DNA of 64,000 nt from Anoplopoma fimbria (GCF_027596085.1 NC_072464.1:11710748-11774747); one strand, 5' to 3'; shown: positions 1-12,582, counted from the first letter of the stretch. Notes: generated from the sequence alone by a model not told the origin. Translations and numbers: made by a program.

Positions 1-1337
1 CTTGTTCCAGTTTCTGATGTTGCAATTCCTGCATCACCTCTTTGTGGTTGGTCTGCTTCTATTTATGATGGCACTGAAAATTACACTCATACATAACATA
101 AATACACTTCAACATTTGTTAACAGAATGTCCTGAAGTCCATGTCCTGAAGTCCCACTTCAACTGCCAACATAAAATAAAGCATAACATATTGCTATTAA
201 CCATGAAGCTAAATGTTTGTTTGCTTGATGAGCTTCTATTGTCAAAGACAGGAAAAGGGGAGGATAAATGTGAACATGATGAGAAAAGTCTTTCAGTATT
301 CCATTTTCTGCTGTGAGTATTTTGAGATATGCCTTTAGTATTTCAGCACAGGACATGGTCATCAATGGAGATTTATTATGAATATACCAAGAAATGGACA
401 TAGGCAAGGAGAGACGGTGTCATATGTTGCACAGATTTTAAAGCCACTTAAGTGAACATTTTGTGATATTGGGCTAAATAAATAAAATTGACTTGACATT
501 TGATTTGAAATTTGAAGATTATTCAACAATCTGAATAATGTCAGTATCATGGAGTGCTAGCACAAGGCACTTTTGTAAATCTTTGAATGTTTTAAATAAC
601 CGGTTAAATAAAATAAAATAAAAAATGATATTGTAGTGCTATCGTATTTAATAATCAACAAAACTCAAGAGTTCAAATGGAAATGAAACGTACAGTATGA
701 TGGTTAACATGGCATCTAACTGGCAGAAAAGTTTATTAACTGTAAATTTAATTATATATAAATTGAATCTTGTTGATACTGATCTATGATTAGACATCTT
801 GCATAATTTTGTATTACCTTCACATCATTTTACCAAGCTCTCTAACAGGTCCTTCTCAGGGCATACAACAGTATTTATAAATTGTCAAACAGTATACTGT
901 TTAAATAGGTCCTCATGTTATCGATCCTTGCCAAGAAATTGCTTATCCTCGTCGGTCCGTTTGCAGCTTCTTCATACGTCACCAATCCTGCAGAGTAAGT
1001 ATCCCAAATCCTAATATGTGTCAGACTCAAGTTTCAAAGCAGTGACTCATGCAATTTTTAAGCGCTTATAATTGAAAGAGAATATGTGAACCCATGTAAA
1101 GAATAAATTCCTCCGTCTATTCATCTGAAGCTCTCGCATTTGTATCCTTTGGGAGTGTCTTTTGTTTTACAGGTAAGTGTTCAAAGCCACACCTGGAAGT
1201 GCTTAATGGAGTGTTTTGCTTATAGGCTTTATGTCATTTTTTGTTGCATTAATCATATAAATAGCAATATGAATTTAATCATTTGTCCCAACTTACCTGA
1301 CTTAATGTTTGATTCTAACCGGTTATACTTTAAAGCT

Positions 1338-1368
1338 GCATTTATCCATATATTATATGGATAAATGC
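1338..1368. repeat. Short near-perfect palindrome
   Basis: Thirty-one bases read almost the same on both strands: outer arms GCATTTATCCATAT and ATATGGATAAATGC around a short AT centre. It could form a cruciform or a short hairpin. No flanking duplication or gene context gives it a role. Confidence 0.6.
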
Positions 1369-3314
1369 TTCCAGTTTTATTCAAATGTAATGAAACTTTG
1401 TGGCAAACCAACAAATAATTATCACCTCACTCCCGTCAGCTATATGGAGTGTTTCAGTGTCTTTCCGCTGATTATTTTGGTCTTAGTCTGCAATTGTTAC
1501 TGCTCTCTTCAACCTTGTTTCCATCAGCTGCAGGCATTTGTGCAAACTTTCAAGGGCCAAATGTTTATATGGATAGCATGAGTTAACCAAATCCAACACT
1601 AGAAATGCCTTTGCACATGAAAATCTTCAGCATCCCACTGCTATGTCAAGTCAAATGCTTTCATAGAATGTCAGTGCCCCTGGTTAGATGGTCACATCAT
1701 AAATTCCTATGTGCGACTAACAGCTTGTGAAATAGTGCATGACTTTGACATTCCTTATTTTCAAGGTGCCAAAAATACAACACTAATCATCCAAATCCAG
1801 CCAAATCCACTGTGTTCTTGAGGTGAAAAGTTTTAGCCCTTAATAATCGAGGAACAAAGCAGCACATCTTGAACTTGGTTAAGTTAATAAAGGTCTATCA
1901 ATAGCAGCAAAGACAAGCGCTGAATGCAAACGCTCCCTATCAGTCGCGTCCCTGCAGCAGTTGGTTCAGCAGAGTGTGTGTGTGTTTGGAATCTTAAAGG
2001 CAAGGATCCAGACACATTATTGAATGCCACAGAAAGGGTCAGAAAGAAAGGTGATACAAAGACATTCAGGAGTAGTTAGGGCCATCATCGTTCAGAATTG
2101 TAATGAGGTTCATTTGTTGTCACTCTCCAGGGAAAATCATTTGCTCTTGAACTCGATTAAGTCTGTGAAGTGGATTTCTTGTGACAAGTAGGAGTAGGGG
2201 TGTTGCATAAATGCTTAAAGAATATGTGAGGATTTGTCTGTCTCATACAATAAGCTAAGTTAAGGGTTTATAGTAGACAGACAGTAGTGTCTCTATGTTG
2301 AGATAACTTACAAATTGTTGATGCAAATTCAGGCTACATGCAGACTGTGCCGGATTAGTTTCCAGGCTGAGAAAAGCAAAAGAATTGAAATGCAAATAAG
2401 AGGGGGATTACTGAGAGAGCATTCACTCTACCAGAGCTTCCTCCATTAACGGGTGAAATACTGGTCGTGTCTTAGCCTGATGATTACTCTCTAGTTACTT
2501 TTGTTTGTAGCAAGTTAAAAACTCATTAAATTTCTTCTCATCAGTGGGTAATGAACAAATAAGAGAGCGTTTAGAACCTTGCTTTGTAGATTCCTCTGAA
2601 TAGAATATAACAACAGAATAATGATCCAATCTAAGCCGATTATCATTCCCATTACTCCACACTCTCATAGAACTAGTGCAGTCCTTATTCCCTAAACATG
2701 TTTGTCCTTGTTAGCGTCAACCTGAAAACACAACAGAGCTGACACAACATCAGTGAGAGGTAACGGTTTTTTTTTATCCCATAGATAAGGGATTTATTTG
2801 GCTATCCAATGAGCTGCATTTGAATCCAAAGAGAATGGTGTTAAATGAGAAACGGAATGATCTGAACTTCAAAAGCATGCTTCCTGCACACTCAGAAGTG
2901 TGAAATTTGTAGCTGCAGGGATGCCACTGACTTGAAAGGGCCCAAATGAGAATTCTCTTTTTACAGTTTTTGCAGATCCGCAAAAAGAAAAGCAGAGGTA
3001 TTTATTGACTTTTCTCTTGTTCACTTGTTAAAGAGTACTTACTGTGCTTGAATGCGTTTCTGTCTCATTTGCTTGGTGTGCAAATCAATTACTCTGTTGA
3101 CAACATTATTTAATATTGACAAAATGCATATTGAATGTTCCTTTAATAGCTTATTCAAAGCTTGTTAAGACTGTTTTCTGAACACAGCGATGCACATCTT
3201 GCATGTATTTCAATGTGAGTTGCATTCAAATATTCTACAAAAAGTATAAAGGAGTCATGGGACTATTTTATCACCGTCAGTCAGACATAATGTGCTGTTT
3301 CCTTAGTTAAGAGT

Positions 3315-3326
3315 GCCCTCTGCTGG
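3315..3326 (-). promoter_or_regulatory. CTCF-like binding motif
   Basis: GCCCTCTGCTGG fits the reverse complement of the CTCF core CCASYAGRKGGC at all 12 positions. The match is seen in the sequence; occupancy is inference, and a 12-base degenerate motif also arises by chance or within dispersed repeats. It lies about 2.5 kb beyond the 3' end of fastkd5, where a domain boundary would be plausible. Confidence 0.35.
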
Positions 3327-5821
3327 AAAAATTGTAACATCTCTCTATCCATTCATTCTCCTCTCACTCATCATGATCAAGGAGCACCAGAGCAACCACA
3401 AAGTCTTTTTTCCCAGCAGCCTCCTCCAGCTCCTCCTGAGGGGATCATCAAGCACTCCCACTCATGCTGGCAGATTTAGTGTTGATTAAATTTGTCTTTC
3501 CCACTGCTCTCTTCCTTTTCCTCCCTTTATGCCACTTGTCTCTCATCAGCAAGTAACTTCAAGGAAGTGAGGGAAGGAGACAGAAGAGAATTAGGAATTG
3601 CTGATATTATCAAAAGTCTGTGTCCATTACTGAAGTGGTCCTAACTTAAATTGTATGTCCAATAGCCAGTTATAAAACAAAGTGCTCCAAATCCTGGGCT
3701 TTTACTCTCCACTCTACTGGATCAATATGGAGATATGAAGTGCATGGGGCTGATATGGGCCACTCAATAGCCTTTACACTATTGTTACTTCTCTGAGACA
3801 GAACATTCAGATGATCAGTTTGGATATCCAGCTTTTAGGAATGCTAGTTGTGTCTGGGCATTAGGCATGCCATTAAGAAAAAAAAACTCCCTGCAGGATG
3901 TTCTTGCCTTTCCTTAAGACAATGTCTCCTAGTCAGAGACCTTGAAGCTGTGTTCGTCTCCTACACTGGGACAGCTGGCAAGATGGAAGCACTAACATCG
4001 GTTTCTGGGTCACAAAGGGAAAGGGGGGGAGGGGATGGAAAGGAGAAACATTTTAAGGGGAACACAACACACCTGTGTGTGCTCTCTCCAGTGTTTCCTT
4101 ACACCAAGGTCTCATCCCAGCTTGTCCTTGAGGGAGTAACAAGGATATCCTGCTTAGCGATGTTTCCAACCCAGGATATGACAGTCAGCAAGACATACAC
4201 AAAGCTTTCTCATACCAAATTATTTTCAAAATTGTCTTCATTGTTATACATTTGGAATAAAACAATGTCCATTAACTACAAAATGTAATTTTGTCTTGCT
4301 TTTCTGACAGAGACCAAAGTGGTTATTTTTGCATGTCTTTGTTCTACAAACATATTTACATTGCTCATTAGTATGATTTTTATGTTTTTCTACCTGTGAT
4401 TTATGAATTTTGATAGGATGCATCTCAGTTCTTGAACTGTTGAACTGCATTGCATCCACAAGTTATAATAAATAAATAAAAACTCTATATAAAAACGATA
4501 AATTACAAATTATCTATAAAAAAAAAACCATGAATCTGCCTGCTCTTAAAATGATTATGAATGGATCAGTTCAACCACCCCCTTTTGTTGTTCTAATCTT
4601 TTTACACTGCTTAATGTTTATACAAGGTGTTAGAACAATATGAAATGTGTCAAAGAAAAAAGGACATTTTCCTCAACAGATAAAAATACAAACACTCCCT
4701 AATCCTGCCGCAGTGGCGGAATTGGAGATGGAAGGATGACCTCCAGAGCAAAGTCATCTTATTTTGGCTTGGAGGAGACAAACATGGAAACATTAATTGT
4801 ATCCCAGTGTGAAAGAACTCATTTCCCAGAGTCAGCGGCTGCAACTAGTCTGTCACTTAAATGCTCAGACGGTTGCAAGGTTTCAAAGGTAGTGTTTAAA
4901 GTCTCGTATGATCTGCCATATTAAAAATGATGTTTTTCACCCAAAAATGAAATGTGGAGTGTACTTCATGTCAATAACACATTCTGTTCGTGGGAAGCCT
5001 TTAACATGCAATACATTTTGAGCCTTTTAGTGAGGCAGGAAGGCCAGACAAAGTCATCAATTACTGCTCCCAATAGGCTTTGAAACAGGCCCGCCGGAAC
5101 CCCCCCCTCAATTTTTTTTTATATTGAAGCTATTGTTAGATCAGTCTTAAATGAAAAGCTGTTCAAAATGTATGACTAAGTTCAGTAGTATAGGTGCCAA
5201 TTCTACATAGAACATGATTAAAACACCCCAGTACCCTGTGCCAGACACATTGTTAGAAGACAAACAAATGAACAAAAAGTGCGGTGTGGAACAAATCTTA
5301 TTCACCTCAACTGGAGCAGGAAGTCTGTCTGAGCTTTGTCTAGAACGAGGCATTAGGCACAGATGCTTTACTGACATTGTGATCATTCACTCTGCTAGGA
5401 ATTATTTTGGCTCCCCCTCAGAATTAAACTGCAATTTTAATCCAGACTTAATCAAATTGCATAACAAATCCCACAGTTCATGAGCAGCCACAATACAAAG
5501 AAAAACAACATAAAAGTATTTAAAGTTCACATTAGTTGAAACAATCAAGATGGATCTTTGACGTGCAACGCGAGCAGCAACATGAAAACAGATTTGATAA
5601 AGATGCCCCGACCTCTGAGAATACGATCATGATTGAGTGAGTTTGATTAAGTATAATGAAAATCATTGTTTTGTCTTTACTTTTCAACAGTCCTGGAAGG
5701 CATGAACAAATCTAAACTAAAATTGAAATTTTGAAAATAAATAAAACCTATCAATCGTATGTAATGATATGATTCCCAAACCTTGACTAGGACAATGAGA
5801 AGTTGAATGTGTTTTGTTTTT

Positions 5822-5827
5822 TTTATT
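5822..5827 (-). terminator. Probable poly(A) signal of fastkd5
   Basis: TTTATT on the plus strand reads AATAAA on the minus strand, about 170 bases downstream of the fastkd5 stop codon. This implies a short 3' UTR of roughly 190-200 bases that includes a long C-run in the transcript (plus-strand G-run near 5924-5937). Confidence 0.5.
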
Positions 5828-5998
5828 AGCATTATTTTTACAAAAAAAGTCTTGAAAGGTAGCACATTTTGACAAAAATCCTGAAGAAATGTTTCTTTAA
5901 CTTAACATATATAGTGGAGAATGGGGGGGGGGGGGGTAAACAAGCTGTTCATCTAATTAAGATGCAGTTTTCTGTGCTTTGCACTAACAAACAGAGAA

Positions 5999-8446
5999 TC
6001 ATTGCAGACTGCTGTAGATTTTGCAGTGCAGATATGCCAGCTTCTCAGTCCTGCTTTTCCTCAGCATGGGGAACCACTCCTGATGGCTAAGCTCTACAAC
6101 CCTGTAGCCTGCTAACTTCAACTGCCTCCTCTTCATGGCATGAAGGCCCAACAAGTGCTGTGAATTGTAGCAATAGTGGTTTCTGCTGGAAACTTGGATT
6201 GCGAGTTTGACTGTGCCTTTGGAGTCCTGAGCCTTGAGTCCTGAGCCTTGGCTAGAGGGTTTGGCAAGAGTTTCTATAATGTCACTGGTCAGGTCTAGCT
6301 CTTTGTCAAACAGTCTTCTATTTTCATCAGGCACTACTCTGTGAAGAGATGTGGGCCTGACTGCAGGAGAAGGGGTTAAAGGTTCTGTGGGTTTTTTTGT
6401 ACTGGTTAGCTGTGTTAAAAGTTCCTCAGTTATTGTTACTCCTACATTGATTCTTTCCCAACCCTGATGAGAAGGATATTTGGATGAACCGTTATCTTGA
6501 GATAGCTCGGCTGTGTGGGATGCTGGGTTCAGAGGTATTGGCTGTCCAGTGGAGTCTAGATGTACTTCCAAGTCAATGGAGCGAGTGTGGGGGAGAATCA
6601 TTCTCTTAGATACAAACTTCTCTCCTCCCAGCAGATCCTGCAGAGCAGATTCTGCCTCCCGAACCTCTGGTTTCAGGCACACGTCTGATTGAGCAAACTT
6701 CCACAGCATTTCTACCACCTCCTCTCTTAGTTCACAGCTTAGCCGCGGGCCACTCCACTGAGGTAACTCCAGAGCCACGGCTTCATCTAGAGTGAACAAG
6801 TCTTTTTTCAGCTCCAGCTGCGCGGATTTCAGTGCCAAGTTGACAAAATCAGGACTCAAAGCTAATGCAATTAAGTCCTCTGGAAACTGAGAGACAAAGG
6901 CCAGGCCTAGAAGACCGGTAAGCAGATGCTCTGGGTATCGTTGGAATTCAGCTTTCCTCCTTCTCAGGGCCTCTGTAAGGCTCGGATAGAAGCTTGGGCT
7001 CTGGGCTGGGAGGAACCCTAACGTGCCAAAGGCCCACAGCAGTTTGCATGAGTCTTTGCTCCTGCAGTGTGGCACCAGCGAGGGAACTCTCTCAGCAATT
7101 GCCACGAGGATGTCATCATTGTGGTAATGCAGCGCTGAACAGGCCAGTGCCACATGCATTAGCCCCTTGACACCCATCCCGTGGGCCCGTCGAGGAACTT
7201 CCCGTGACATGGCCTGCAGCCACGCCCTGTGATACAGGTAGCTGAAACGCAGGAATTTCAGCACATTCACCATGGCAAAGTCGCTCATCTCCTCCACAAA
7301 AGAGTGTGCCTTATCAATAATACGAGTCACTGCCCCCTCAGATATGGAAGTCTGGGATTTAAACAGCCCCAAGCACACAGCACCAACTTCCTCAGGGTAA
7401 AGTTGCTGTAAGTGACGCATGAGAAGCTGCTCTACAGGGTGGATCAAGTCTTTCGGGCACTGCCTACCCTCTCCCATTATATACAACAAATGCACCAGCT
7501 CAGGGACACCCATCTGTCCCTGATGCAGGCGGACCGATTCATAGAGGTGCTTTAAGAACTGGGGGACCTTCCGCCCAATACAGCGCCACAAGTCAGCAGC
7601 TAACAGCAACTGGTGTAAGCTCATCTGGTTGGCCCGGCGGCTCAGCTCGTCCTCATACAGCCCGAGTACAGAGTGGGCAGAGGGCATGTCCAGCCACACA
7701 AACGACTGCAGCACCTCCAGCAGCTGCAGTTGAGTGAAGAGGCGAAGGTGTTCCACAGAGTAGCGTAGGAGCATGATAAAGCGCATGTCACTCTTCACCA
7801 ATGTCATCTTGTCCGGGTGCAAGCGGCTGAGCTCGGCAAGAAACTGACACACATCAGACGGTTTCATGCTGCCTTTTAAAACAGTCACTTTTTGGAACAG
7901 TGGAATGGCCTCTTCCCATTCCATTGGACGAGGACGCTGGGTGAGGTCAAGGGTCATGGAGGCATACCCTGTCCGACATTTGTGGAAGGCACGTGTATCT
8001 ACTTTAACATCTGGAGGTGTATGTTTTCTGTAGTATGGTGAAAATGATGGCCTCTCAGCTTCAGGGCCTTTGTTGAAAGCTAAGTCAAGAAGTGTGTTTT
8101 TTGAGCTGGAGAGATGCCGCGAACAACTCACGCTGTAGTGATTGCTCTGTTGCCAGAAGGAAGGTGCAAAAGTGGAGAGACACTGTTCGTCCTCATCAGT
8201 ATCTGTTTGGCCCCGGGAGGTTGCAGGGTTCCACACAGAGGGATGATATGAGGAGGGGTTGTAATACAGCCTGTATCCTCCTAGGGGAGAGGCTTCCTGG
8301 TGTTGCAATACTTCTTTCTTCCCCCCATGATCATCCATCTCATCCTCTTGTTTGACAGGCACATGCTGAGCCTGGGTAAAGTCCTTTCTCACGGCTGTGA
8401 GGTAGCGTAGCCTGGGCACCCGGCGACTCAGCACATAGGCAGCCAT
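5999..8446 (-). CDS. fastkd5: FAST kinase domain-containing protein 5, mitochondrial
   Basis: One uninterrupted coding exon of 815 codons. In human, FASTKD5 (764 aa) acts in mitochondrial RNA granules and is needed to mature mitochondrial mRNAs whose ends are not flanked by tRNAs. Seen here: a basic N-terminus with no early acidic residues (about residues 1-25), consistent with a mitochondrial targeting peptide; a helical-repeat middle (about 175-400); FAST_1-like segment around 427-495 (KLLWAFGTLGFLP); FAST_2-like segment around 530-620; and a C-terminal RAP domain at about 745-808 (LKLAGYRVVELSHQEWF). The single-exon coding region and RAP ending match FASTKD5 better than FASTKD1-4, which are split by many introns. 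The start is the ATG at 8446; an open frame continues to a GTG at 8449, which is not a plausible vertebrate start. The gene is divergent from the microRNA cluster. A 14-base tandem duplication lies in the linker before RAP. Confidence 0.93.
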   Translation of the reverse strand: MAAYVLSRRVPRLRYLTAVRKDFTQAQHVPVKQEDEMDDHGGKKEVLQHQEASPLGGYRLYYNPSSYHPSVWNPATSRGQTDTDEDEQCLSTFAPSFWQQSNHYSVSCSRHLSSSKNTLLDLAFNKGPEAERPSFSPYYRKHTPPDVKVDTRAFHKCRTGYASMTLDLTQRPRPMEWEEAIPLFQKVTVLKGSMKPSDVCQFLAELSRLHPDKMTLVKSDMRFIMLLRYSVEHLRLFTQLQLLEVLQSFVWLDMPSAHSVLGLYEDELSRRANQMSLHQLLLAADLWRCIGRKVPQFLKHLYESVRLHQGQMGVPELVHLLYIMGEGRQCPKDLIHPVEQLLMRHLQQLYPEEVGAVCLGLFKSQTSISEGAVTRIIDKAHSFVEEMSDFAMVNVLKFLRFSYLYHRAWLQAMSREVPRRAHGMGVKGLMHVALACSALHYHNDDILVAIAERVPSLVPHCRSKDSCKLLWAFGTLGFLPAQSPSFYPSLTEALRRRKAEFQRYPEHLLTGLLGLAFVSQFPEDLIALALSPDFVNLALKSAQLELKKDLFTLDEAVALELPQWSGPRLSCELREEVVEMLWKFAQSDVCLKPEVREAESALQDLLGGEKFVSKRMILPHTRSIDLEVHLDSTGQPIPLNPASHTAELSQDNGSSKYPSHQGWERINVGVTITEELLTQLTSTKKPTEPLTPSPAVRPTSLHRVVPDENRRLFDKELDLTSDIIETLAKPSSQGSGLKAQDSKGTVKLAIQVSSRNHYCYNSQHLLGLHAMKRRQLKLAGYRVVELSHQEWFPMLRKSRTEKLAYLHCKIYSSLQ

Positions 8447-8458
8447 CACTCGGCCCGA

Positions 8459-9105
8459 CTAAAATGACATAGGCCTGATTTCAAAAGAAAGAAAGCAATG
8501 AGAAAATAAAGGTGCCAAGTCGGCCAAACACTGCATTTTAGTATTATTATTATTATATTTTATCATTTATCTTTCATGTCTTTTCAAAGAGGGTGAATAT
8601 ATCTTATAGACCTGTACCAAACATAACTGTCATAAATATATTGTTTAATAGAAAACGTCCAGTATAGTCATGATACAAGTCATGATTACGTCCCCTTATG
8701 AGTACCATGATTAAAATACTCTAAAGGAAGTATTCATTTCTATGGACAACACTGTTTATAAACAACTGTAAGACACACTCACTCACAGGCAAAATATTTC
8801 CTACTAATTACATTTCAAAAGTTGTATTACAAACATCCAGGTTAAAGGACATGTCACCGTTAACGTTTGTCAGATTGCCTCTTTGAACTAAACCATGAAT
8901 CTACGGTAGAGGGTGACTCGACATCTTTTTAACCAGAAGATACCTTCATTTTGTTTTATTCAGTGTTGTGCTCTGACATGCATGTTTTGGCCAAAGTAAA
9001 GCAGCCACATTATAGCATGGGACTGTGCTGTCAGCAGGCGTAGTGCATCCTTAAAGTCACATCCCTCATATATATGCATATCATGTAACGGAACATTAAA
9101 CTCAC
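8459..9105 (-). other. fastkd5: Predicted 5' UTR intron of fastkd5
   Basis: On the minus strand a strong donor (TAAAG|GTGAGT) falls at 9106/9105 and an acceptor (TTTTAG) ends at 8459, 12 bases before the ATG. A pyrimidine-rich stretch and a second possible acceptor (CAG, near 8475) lie just upstream. The intron is inferred from splice signals only; transcript reads would settle which acceptor is used. Confidence 0.5.
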
Positions 9106-9200
9106 CTTTAACTCTCCAGCATCAACAGAGAACTGTTTTTAACAGTCTGAAACGTGAAAAACCTCTTGAAGTTAAGACGGAAGGGAAACCAACGTGCTAC
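9106..9200 (-). other. fastkd5: Predicted non-coding first exon of fastkd5
   Basis: This follows from the strong donor at 9106/9105 and the lack of any in-frame upstream coding sequence. The 5' edge (about 9200) is a guess placed within the locally CG-containing stretch around 9170-9200. Its sequence does not add a conserved coding start. Confidence 0.4.
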
Positions 9201-9243
9201 AACTACGACCGGAACTCAAGTACTTTAACCTTCAAAACAAAAC

Positions 9244-9254
9244 GAAACCGAAAC
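9244..9254 (+). promoter_or_regulatory. ISRE-like motif near the fastkd5 promoter
   Basis: GAAACCGAAAC matches the interferon-stimulated response core GAAANNGAAA exactly. It sits about 45 bases upstream of the presumed fastkd5 transcription start. Whether IRF or STAT factors bind is inference. Confidence 0.35.
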
Positions 9255-9259
9255 AGTAG

Positions 9260-11900
9260 CTAGGCGATTTAACCTTCCAAGTGCTACAAATAGTTAAGAT
9301 ATCATGCTGTGGTGTACATTGTATATTGTAGTATGGGAATAATTAGTGTCCATATTATATTCCATCATGAATGGCTGAACATATCGTGTCGGACTTGTGG
9401 TGTTACTTTATTTTGGCAGGTTGATGTGGCTTCCGTGAAGAGCAGCCATGACTTTACGGAGTGAACAGAGCTTGACCTACGGCAACCGGGTAGATTCAAA
9501 CGTCAGGGCGACAAAACTCAAATTGAAAAAATATATATTTCAAAAAATAGTCAGCAGGCGCCTGCAGTTATGAGTTAAAGCAATATTTGTGGTAATTACG
9601 ACAAACCTTTGCTTAATATATATCTTTTATTTTTATTTTTGTCAAACCAAATTTTAAAAAGAAAATCTTAAAGAACTTAAGTATATCATAAAATACTATC
9701 ATTATATTAGCAAACCAGTAATTTTACACTCGGTTTCGTAACCAGCATAATTATGTAATAATTGTTATATTCATTCTGTAACAGGGGATCTGTAAAAAAA
9801 AAAAGAAAAAGAAAGAGAATAAGCCTTTCAGAGCTTTTTTTTGTTATTGAATGTTGCTTTATTGTTCTATGTTCCTTGAGTGTTTTCTGATGCTGAATAC
9901 AATTGAAACATTATATTGGAACATTTCATTTGAAGAAAGTCCTTTCCCAAACATATGACATTTACCAAGCATATTAATAGCACATCTATTGATTTCAGAT
10001 TTATGTTTCCTTGCAAACACATGCCATTCATTTATCAATTTCAGCAAAGCTTTTAGATGTTTGAAAAACTGTTTATTCTTTGTGTATACATAATGTGTAT
10101 AAAAAAAGAAAAGTACATTTTCAAATATTTTCAGTATGTTGAATACATGTCAGGATCAATACGCCATTAAGAGTTCTGTTTTGTTACATGACGTGAGGTC
10201 AGTTTCAGCATAATCAACCTCAGTTAAAACAATATATATATATTGTAGCCGACTGTTCATTTTTGTTTTTAACTCAGCACTAATAGATGTGGTTTTTTGC
10301 ACTTTAGGGAATCACTGCTGACATAGACCCCATGACTATTCACTTTGGCAATGCACATAAATCAGTTAACATTATGAGCACATACATATTTTAATCCTTT
10401 CCACAAAAACCACAACTAGGAAGCAACGGCTAAGGAAGCCCTGAACTGCTTTAAACTAATGCATATGTTTTATTAATCCTTTGTGGTCTGAGTGGCTCAA
10501 AAATTCATTCTTTGAAATGAGAATGGGATCAGAACTTTTGCCAAACAATAGTCTTTGCAATTATAACATTACAAATATACTTTATATTGCATTATGTTTA
10601 ATAGCTATCATTTTTAGACGGAATTAATCTTAGTGATAGGTCAGACTTTAAAATGCCGTGTTTAAAACTATGCAAACAGAAACTAGTTTTCAGTGGTTTC
10701 CTTCCCTGTGGAACAAATCCAACCCTCTAGTGTTAAAGTGAAAAGTCATTTTTGAAAATGTAGGATTGAGATGTACCCTTCATAATTGATTAATTTAAAA
10801 TATAGATGAACAACATTTTGTATGTTTTTCAACTGATTCACAATATATGCATTTAACTGCTGTTCCCTATGGAATTGCAGAGGTAAACAAAACTTTAATA
10901 GCATCAGAAAACAATATCTGTTATGTCATCCCCACCACCTCATCTCACTGTTTAACATAAAGTATAAGGAAAGTAGACTAAAGTGTAACTAAATGACACA
11001 GAAATGCTTCACAGTTGATTCAATATTTTATTTTTATGTTTTTGAGTAATGTGTTGAATATAAAATCAATATTTATTCATTGTTTATTCCAATTGTAAAG
11101 CCCCTTTCATTTGTCACATTTAAACAAAACTAAGAACTAATAGTTAATACATTTAAATCTTGTTATTTTTTCAATATTCTTGTATTTTACATCAGTGAGC
11201 AGGAGGGCAACTTTAAATTCAGAGTCTCTATTTTTTGATTTCCCATGACTGAATATAGTGTTGAAAGGTGACAATCCCCCGCTTTTCAACTTTAAGGAGA
11301 ATGCCCTTTTTGTGTGTGTGTAGGACTATTAGGTTTTATACAAATTTGTTTGATATTCAATTCAGATAACCTGTAATGAAAAATGTCTAGCCATTATTCA
11401 GTTATCAAATAAGTTTGTATCACAATTGCTTTATATACTACTTACTATAGCCTAAAATTTCAAAATCTTCAACAGGCTTCATGTATCCGTACCCAGAAAC
11501 AGAAAAGTTTAATTTTAAGTAGTTATTTATCAAGGATTAATGTTCATGAGCCTGTGTGTGTGTGTGTGTGTCATGTATAAATTAGTTATTACCTCATATT
11601 GTTAACAAAAATAAAATAAAAGGTTTTCAACAGCAGGTTGTATGAGCAAATTAAACACCAAAAGACACCAATTTATTTTACATTTTTAGGTTTTCCTAAA
11701 ATACTATGATTATGATTTAGCTAATCGTTTTTATTCAGGGACATCAAGCCAACAATTCTGTTCTATGTGTGAGGAATCTGTGCAATTCTCTCTTTAAAAA
11801 AATAAATAAATGATTCAGACCTTAGTCGGAAAATGTAATTAATTAATTAAAATTGATCCGCTATTAGAAATCACCCTTAAATCCCCCAAAACTCAAATAT
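9260..11900. other. AT-rich intergenic DNA
   Basis: No coding exon or RNA gene is visible between the fastkd5 promoter and the CpG-rich region. Contents are AT-rich unique-looking sequence, a purine-rich A/G stretch near 9795-9820 and a short (GT)n tract at about 11553-11571. Open frames are all under 90 codons and unremarkable. Confidence 0.55.
11553..11571. repeat. (GT)n microsatellite
   Basis: A short uninterrupted run of GT dinucleotides within AT-rich intergenic DNA. Confidence 0.85.
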
Positions 11901-11915
11901 TGTGTAGTTAATACA

Positions 11916-11923
11916 GCGGGAAA
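11916..11923. promoter_or_regulatory. E2F consensus site upstream of the miR-17~92 CpG region
   Basis: GCGGGAAA (TTTCCCGC on the minus strand) is a full match to the E2F consensus TTTSSCGC. It lies upstream of the CpG-rich putative host promoter. E2F regulation of the mammalian cluster is established; use of this particular site is inference. Confidence 0.35.
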
Positions 11924-12550
11924 TTGCCGTTTAAGAAAAATGCTAAATGTTTGAAATGGTTTACAGTAAGTGCCATATTGTTAACAAACTGCTGTGACTT
12001 ATTTCTGTTATTATTTATTGTGTTTATTCGTTTTCTTAAGACATTGTTTCATAACACTACGCAGGGAAAACACCAACACAATTAACCCGTCGGTTGTTTT
12101 GTTGTCGCCTAAAACCAAAACAGCCTCATTGTTTCCTTGTTTTTCATTTGTATTTTCCTCATGGAGAACAGTTTGCGTTTATCGCATGTTTATCAACAGT
12201 GTAAATCCAGTGGGGAAACTTGAGAGTCGCACTTGGAGAGGAAGTAGTTGATTTATGCTAATGAAGGAGTTGGGGTTTAGCTACGCTGGCTGGGAGCCGC
12301 CCTTCATTCACCACATGGTTAAACCTGGACTCCACTCGCGCCACTTTCGCAATCTTACTACGATTCACAAACTCCTTGCAAATCATAATAGTAGCACATG
12401 GTTGTGCTTTTTTTTTTTAGGAGGGGGGGGATTATACGTCGTAGCTGTTTACTCAAATTTTGCGAAGTCTTTTTTCTTTTCTCAGTTTTGCAGATATCCC
12501 CTGAAACAGTGTGAGTAAACGGTAAGTCTGTACAAGTGAGTGAAGATGGT

Positions 12551-12552
<2 letters not shown>

Positions 12553-12582
<30 letters not shown>
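12553..12582. repeat. Poly(T) tract
   Basis: About 30 consecutive T residues within the CpG-rich region, likely length-polymorphic. Its length in the assembly may be unreliable. Confidence 0.9.

Larger units (their letters stand above)
1..5820. other. Intergenic DNA, no recognisable gene
   Basis: I see no coding exon I can support here. The longest open frame (3848-4288, 146 codons) has no family resemblance I recognise, no matching splice context and low-complexity stretches. The DNA is AT-rich with short homopolymers (C-run near 5100). Two small features are listed separately: a CTCF-like motif at 3315 and a palindrome at 1338. The fastkd5 3' UTR reaches into the last part of this interval. 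Confidence 0.6.

Noticed and set aside
3848..4288. 146-codon open frame on the plus strand
   Set aside because: No recognisable domain, no splice or promoter context, low-complexity basic and glycine-rich stretches; treated as a chance frame.
8447..8449. GTG as start of fastkd5
   Set aside because: Vertebrate nuclear genes start at ATG in a scanning context; the adjacent ATG at 8446 begins the conserved targeting peptide.
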